A model generated the notes under the pieces. It saw nothing but the letters and a program-made list of their open reading frames with translations. It did not search any database and was not told the DNA's origin. Shown piece after piece: positions 5,925-8,646 of a stretch of 8,646 bases of DNA (its first letter is position 1; each line of letters opens with the position of its first letter). The DNA is taken from NCBI GenBank assembly GCA_030637205.1, contig DAOVVL010000063.1, positions 1 through 8,646 of the forward strand, written 5' to 3'. A program made the translations under genes and the position numbers. This DNA comes from Thalassospiraceae bacterium. GTDB taxonomy: Bacteria; Pseudomonadota; Alphaproteobacteria; Rhodospirillales; Magnetovibrionaceae.

Positions 5925-7085
5925 ATGGTTTTACTTAAATACCGGGCTATTCTTGTGGGGGCTGCACTTGTGCTGCCAGCATGTTCATTCTCAGAATCGG
6001 CTTTATGGCCTTCGCTAACCGGCGAGGATCCGGCTGCACCTGTAGTGGCAGAAGCGCAAGCCGATGCGCAAGCCGCACCGAGCTACGACCCGAACGTAGC
6101 CGCAGCAAATGTTGCACCGCCGCCGCAGTTGGGCCAGACCAATTTCCAACCCGTGGGCGTAACCCCGGGTGCCGATACCGGCACTTTTGTTGGGCGTAAG
6201 GTCACGGAACTTCGTAGCGAACTTCAACGCTTGCAAGACAGCGTAAGAACGCAAAACGGATCGCTGCAACAGCTTCGCGCATCGATGGTGGCCAATTCGC
6301 AGAACTATCACAACACCGTGGCATCCGTGAACGCCCGCCTTCAGGTCGGCACCACACCGGGTAACCCGATCCTGGTGCAGCAGTTCAATGCGGCCCAGGA
6401 CTCGCTTGATAGCATCAACACCGACATTGCAGCCATGAACAAGCTGGCGACCTCGGTTGCCGGAATGTCCACCATGTCGGCATATCTTTCAGAATCCACG
6501 CGTTCAGCATTTGGTGTTTCCGGTTCGGTCGATGAAGACCACCGCCAACTAACCGTCCTTGCTGACGAAGTGGACCAGACGGTTGTACTGATCGAACGCC
6601 TGCTTAACGAAACCACCGACGACATCCGCCGCCAAAGCGGATATGTGGCGCAGGAACGTTCCAACCTCAACACCACGGCTGCCGGCATCAAGGCCGGTGA
6701 AATTTATGGCGCCAGCCTCGCCAACGTTGCAACCAACGCCACCGCACCGGTCGGCATCGCCGGCAAGGCGATGGACACAACCGGCCGCCGCCCGTTGGTC
6801 GTGATCCGCTTTGATCGTGACAAGGTTCCCTATCAGCAAGCTCTTTATAACGCCGTTGGCCAGGTGCTTGAGCGCCGCCCCTCCGCCGCGTTCGATCTGG
6901 TTGCCGTTACACCGGCAACTGGTGGCTCTGCACGGGTTGCGCTGAACTCGACCAAGGCACGCCGCCACGCCGAAGACGTGTTGCGCTCGCTGGTTGAAAT
7001 GGGCCTGCCGCCGGAACGCGTTGCCGTGTCCGCGAAGACCGTTTCGGGCAACAAATCCAACGAAGTGCATTTGTATCTTCGCTGA
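5925..7085 (+). CDS. Outer-membrane-type lipoprotein with coiled coil and OmpA-like C-terminal domain
   Basis: The 386-residue product starts with a lipoprotein signal: MVLLKYR, hydrophobic core, lipobox LPAC with the lipidated Cys at 20. Ser at +2 is consistent with export by Lol to the outer membrane. An Ala/Pro-rich linker runs to about residue 80. Helical, coiled-coil-prone parts follow (VGRKVTELRSELQRLQDSVR at 89-108, and about 203-250). Residues about 288-386 resemble an OmpA/MotB-type peptidoglycan-binding fold (RPLVVIRFDRDKVPYQQAL, later a long basic helix STKARRHAEDVLRSLVEMGL and the strand NEVHLYLR), though the canonical NxxLSxxRA motif is only loosely kept. I recall similar lipoproteins in Rhodospirillaceae of unknown role. 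A purine-rich AAGG lies 13 bases before ATG, rather far. A 4-bp gap leads to the dehydrogenase gene, and a strong hairpin terminator lies 22 bases after this gene's stop. Confidence 0.85.
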   Translation: MVLLKYRAILVGAALVLPACSFSESALWPSLTGEDPAAPVVAEAQADAQAAPSYDPNVAAANVAPPPQLGQTNFQPVGVTPGADTGTFVGRKVTELRSELQRLQDSVRTQNGSLQQLRASMVANSQNYHNTVASVNARLQVGTTPGNPILVQQFNAAQDSLDSINTDIAAMNKLATSVAGMSTMSAYLSESTRSAFGVSGSVDEDHRQLTVLADEVDQTVVLIERLLNETTDDIRRQSGYVAQERSNLNTTAAGIKAGEIYGASLANVATNATAPVGIAGKAMDTTGRRPLVVIRFDRDKVPYQQALYNAVGQVLERRPSAAFDLVAVTPATGGSARVALNSTKARRHAEDVLRSLVEMGLPPERVAVSAKTVSGNKSNEVHLYLR

Positions 7086-7089
7086 TCCG

Positions 7090-8220
7090 ATGCAAACAAA
7101 ACATTTACAGGCCGGTCTCGGGAAACTGAGGTCGGCCTGTTTTGTTTTGGCCTGCCTGTTGCTGTCAGTTAAGCCGGCCTTTGCCCAGTTCGATGATGAA
7201 CTTAAATCCTTAAATTCCCCTGACGGTTTTAGCGTGGAACTGTTCGCCCGTGTGCCCGGCGCACGTTCCATGGCAGTGGCGAACGATCTGGGCGTGGTCT
7301 TTGTCGGCACCCGCGATGAAAGCGTTTACGGCGTATCGCTGAAGGATCGCACCGTCAAACGGGTGCTGGATGATCTGAAAGTTCCCAACGCCGTCGCGTT
7401 CAAGGACGGCCACCTGTATGTCGCCGAACAACACCGGCTGGTGCGCTTCAAGGCAACAAACGCGGACACGCTTTTGCAACCGCGCGCAGATGTTTTATTT
7501 GAAGGCCTGCCCAACAACCCGTGGCACGGTTGGCGATACGCCGCCTTTGGCGCCGACGGGGCGCTGTATGTGGCCATCGGGGCTGCGTGCAATATTTGTT
7601 TTGTGACCGGCCTTGAAGGCACGATCCAGCGGTTTGATGAAAAAAACAACTGGCAGCCGGAAACGTTTGCCGAGGGCGTGCGCAATTCGGTCGGCATCGC
7701 GGTTCAGCCCGCCACCGGGGAACTGTATTTTTCAGATAACGGCGCCGACAACATGGGCGACGACAGCCCGCCCGATGAATTAAACCGCGCCGCCTTGGCC
7801 GGGCTTCACTTCGGATACCCGTATTTTGGCGGTGGTGCGGACCGCACTTCTGCTTTCAGACTAAGCCGCCTGCCACAAAACGCGACCCAGCCGGTGGTGC
7901 GCTTTCAGGCCCACGTGGCGGCACTGGGCTTTGCTTTTTATGAAGGCGACATGTTTCCAAATGATATGAAGGGCGATGTCTTTTTAGCCCAGCACGGATC
8001 ATGGAACCGCTCAGAACCGGTGGGCTATCGGGTGGTGCGGGTCCGCTTTGACGGCGCTGGCAATGCAACCGGGCGTGAACCGTTTATCGAAGGCTGGCTT
8101 AAGGCAGACGGGTCGAAGTGGGGCCGCCCGGTGGACGTTAAAGAACTGAGCGATGGATCGCTGTTGGTATCAGACGATGGCGCCGATGCCATCTGGCGCA
8201 TCAGCTACACAAAACCTTAA
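7090..8220 (+). CDS. Exported PQQ-dependent sugar/sorbosone dehydrogenase-family beta-propeller
   Basis: The 376-residue protein has a signal peptide of 32 residues (basic n-region, hydrophobic core 16-27, cleavage AFA|QF), so it acts in the periplasm. The rest follows the glucose/sorbosone dehydrogenase (GSDH) six-bladed propeller family, whose known members oxidise sugars with PQQ: PGARSMAVAN, the NPWHGW segment with His146 where the family has its catalytic His, GAACNIC (Cys167, Cys170), GVRNSVG (Arg198), FSDNGADNMGDDSPPDELN, HFGYPYFGG, and LAQHGSWNR (His302). Substrate, and even PQQ use, are unproven; no pqq genes or cytochrome partner are in the window. ATG 7090 is chosen because the complete signal peptide starts there; frame openness continues upstream into the lipoprotein gene. 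No Shine-Dalgarno is seen, so translation is probably coupled to the lipoprotein gene 4 bp before. A terminator-like hairpin lies in codons 6-20. Confidence 0.9.
   Translation: MQTKHLQAGLGKLRSACFVLACLLLSVKPAFAQFDDELKSLNSPDGFSVELFARVPGARSMAVANDLGVVFVGTRDESVYGVSLKDRTVKRVLDDLKVPNAVAFKDGHLYVAEQHRLVRFKATNADTLLQPRADVLFEGLPNNPWHGWRYAAFGADGALYVAIGAACNICFVTGLEGTIQRFDEKNNWQPETFAEGVRNSVGIAVQPATGELYFSDNGADNMGDDSPPDELNRAALAGLHFGYPYFGGGADRTSAFRLSRLPQNATQPVVRFQAHVAALGFAFYEGDMFPNDMKGDVFLAQHGSWNRSEPVGYRVVRVRFDGAGNATGREPFIEGWLKADGSKWGRPVDVKELSDGSLLVSDDGADAIWRISYTKP
7107..7150 (+). terminator. Terminator-like hairpin inside the start of the dehydrogenase gene
   Basis: Bases 7107-7119 (ACAGGCCGGTCTC) pair fully with 7128-7140 (GAGGTCGGCCTGT), counting two G-U pairs, around an 8-base loop. 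TTTGTTTTGG follows directly. This is the expected form of a Rho-independent terminator for the lipoprotein gene, but it lies within the signal-peptide codons of the next gene. It may attenuate the dehydrogenase: ribosomes on its first codons would open the stem. Confidence 0.6.
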
Positions 8221-8228
8221 AGCAGCGT

Positions 8229-8646
8229 TTAAATCAGCTCTTGCGCCAGTGCAATCACCACCGCGTAGCGCCCCGCTTTGGCGATGCTGACCAGCACGAT
8301 AAAGATTGCAAAGCGCACCCGCAAAAACCCGGCGGCAAAGGTGATGGGATCGCCGATCAGCGGCACCCATGACAACAGCAACGACCACACCCCCCACTTG
8401 GCGAACCACTTGTCCGCTTTTTCCAGATCACGGGCTTTAAACGGAAACCATTTGCGGTCCTGAAAATGGATAAACCAGCGCCCCAGCACCCAGTTGACCA
8501 CCGCGCCCAGCGTATTGCCGATACTGGCCACCGCCCATAAGCCCACCACATCCCAGCCCCCGGCGGCGGTCAAGCTCACCAGCACCGCTTCGGATGAAAA
8601 CGGAATGATGGTGGCGGCAAGGAACGCCGAAAGAAAAAGCCCGAGA
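8229..8646 (-). CDS. yqaA: YqaA/DedA-family (SNARE-associated) membrane protein, partial
   Basis: The gene enters from the right edge; its start is outside the window. The open frame gives 138 residues from LGLFLSAFLAATIIPFSSEA to the stop TAA (8231-8229). Hydrophobic segments alternate with a basic loop (FQDRKWFPFKARDLEKADKW). Family signatures seen are the P-F-S-S-E-A entry loop, GNTLGAVVNWVLGR, and SWVPLIGDPITFAAGFLRV with the conserved Gly-Asp-Pro. Related DedA proteins are inner-membrane proteins linked to lipid (undecaprenyl phosphate or phospholipid) translocation and membrane homeostasis; YqaA itself is little characterised. It converges on the dehydrogenase gene with only 8 bp between stops and no visible terminator between them. 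Confidence 0.88.
   Translation of the reverse strand, partial: LGLFLSAFLAATIIPFSSEAVLVSLTAAGGWDVVGLWAVASIGNTLGAVVNWVLGRWFIHFQDRKWFPFKARDLEKADKWFAKWGVWSLLLSWVPLIGDPITFAAGFLRVRFAIFIVLVSIAKAGRYAVVIALAQELI

Noticed and set aside
6994..7089. Upstream extension of the dehydrogenase frame to a TTG at 6994
   Set aside because: It would overlap the lipoprotein gene by about 90 bases and bury the signal peptide inside the protein; ATG 7090 gives a complete export signal.
7090..7200. Dehydrogenase as a lipoprotein via VLAC (Cys22)
   Set aside because: The cysteine lies at the beginning of the hydrophobic core and is followed by LLLSV; cleavage by signal peptidase I after AFA (30-32) fits much better.
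6549..7310. Minus-strand frame of 253 codons opposite the lipoprotein and dehydrogenase genes
   Set aside because: Both plus-strand genes here have clear domains; the frame is a shadow without start signals or recognisable product.

Overview
The window looks like a chromosomal piece of a free-living, motile alphaproteobacterium, probably Rhodospirillales-like (Magnetospirillum or Thalassospira type). The grounds are moderate-to-high GC with mostly CGN arginine codons, a chemoreceptor with an alphaproteobacterial signalling domain, and a lipoprotein and TPR proteins of types I associate with that group. Taxonomy is inference only. I see no insertion sequence, phage, CRISPR array or defence system.

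Left part (1-2431): the end of an ArsC/YfgD-type glutaredoxin-fold reductase gene (+) runs into a convergent methyl-accepting chemotaxis protein gene (-). A 370-bp divergent spacer separates the chemoreceptor from the next genes. It holds a good sigma-70-like promoter candidate for the rightward genes and a doubtful 38-codon ORF.

Middle (2432-5373): two TPR-repeat genes (+), 44 bp apart, form a likely operon. The first joins TPR repeats to a GT9-like glycosyltransferase C-terminal region. Its last 50 codons switch abruptly to AGA arginine codons. The second has an alpha/beta N-terminal domain, four repeats with a tryptophan every 47-48 residues, and a very acidic tail.

Spacer (5374-5924): tRNA-Arg(ACG) lies on the minus strand with its CCA end encoded. 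A strong intrinsic terminator points rightward, on the strand opposite the tRNA's likely promoter, so rightward read-through would make a tRNA antisense transcript that stops there.

Right part (5925-8646): an outer-membrane-type lipoprotein with a coiled coil and an OmpA-like C-terminus is followed after 4 bp by an exported PQQ-dependent sugar/sorbosone dehydrogenase-type beta-propeller. A 13-bp hairpin with a U-rich tract, a textbook terminator, lies inside the first 20 codons of the dehydrogenase. It may therefore attenuate the downstream gene. A YqaA/DedA-family membrane protein gene (-), cut by the window end, converges on it after 8 bp.

There is no clear new multi-gene system. The best leads are the terminator inside the dehydrogenase gene, the codon-usage break in the first TPR gene, and the terminator opposite the tRNA promoter.
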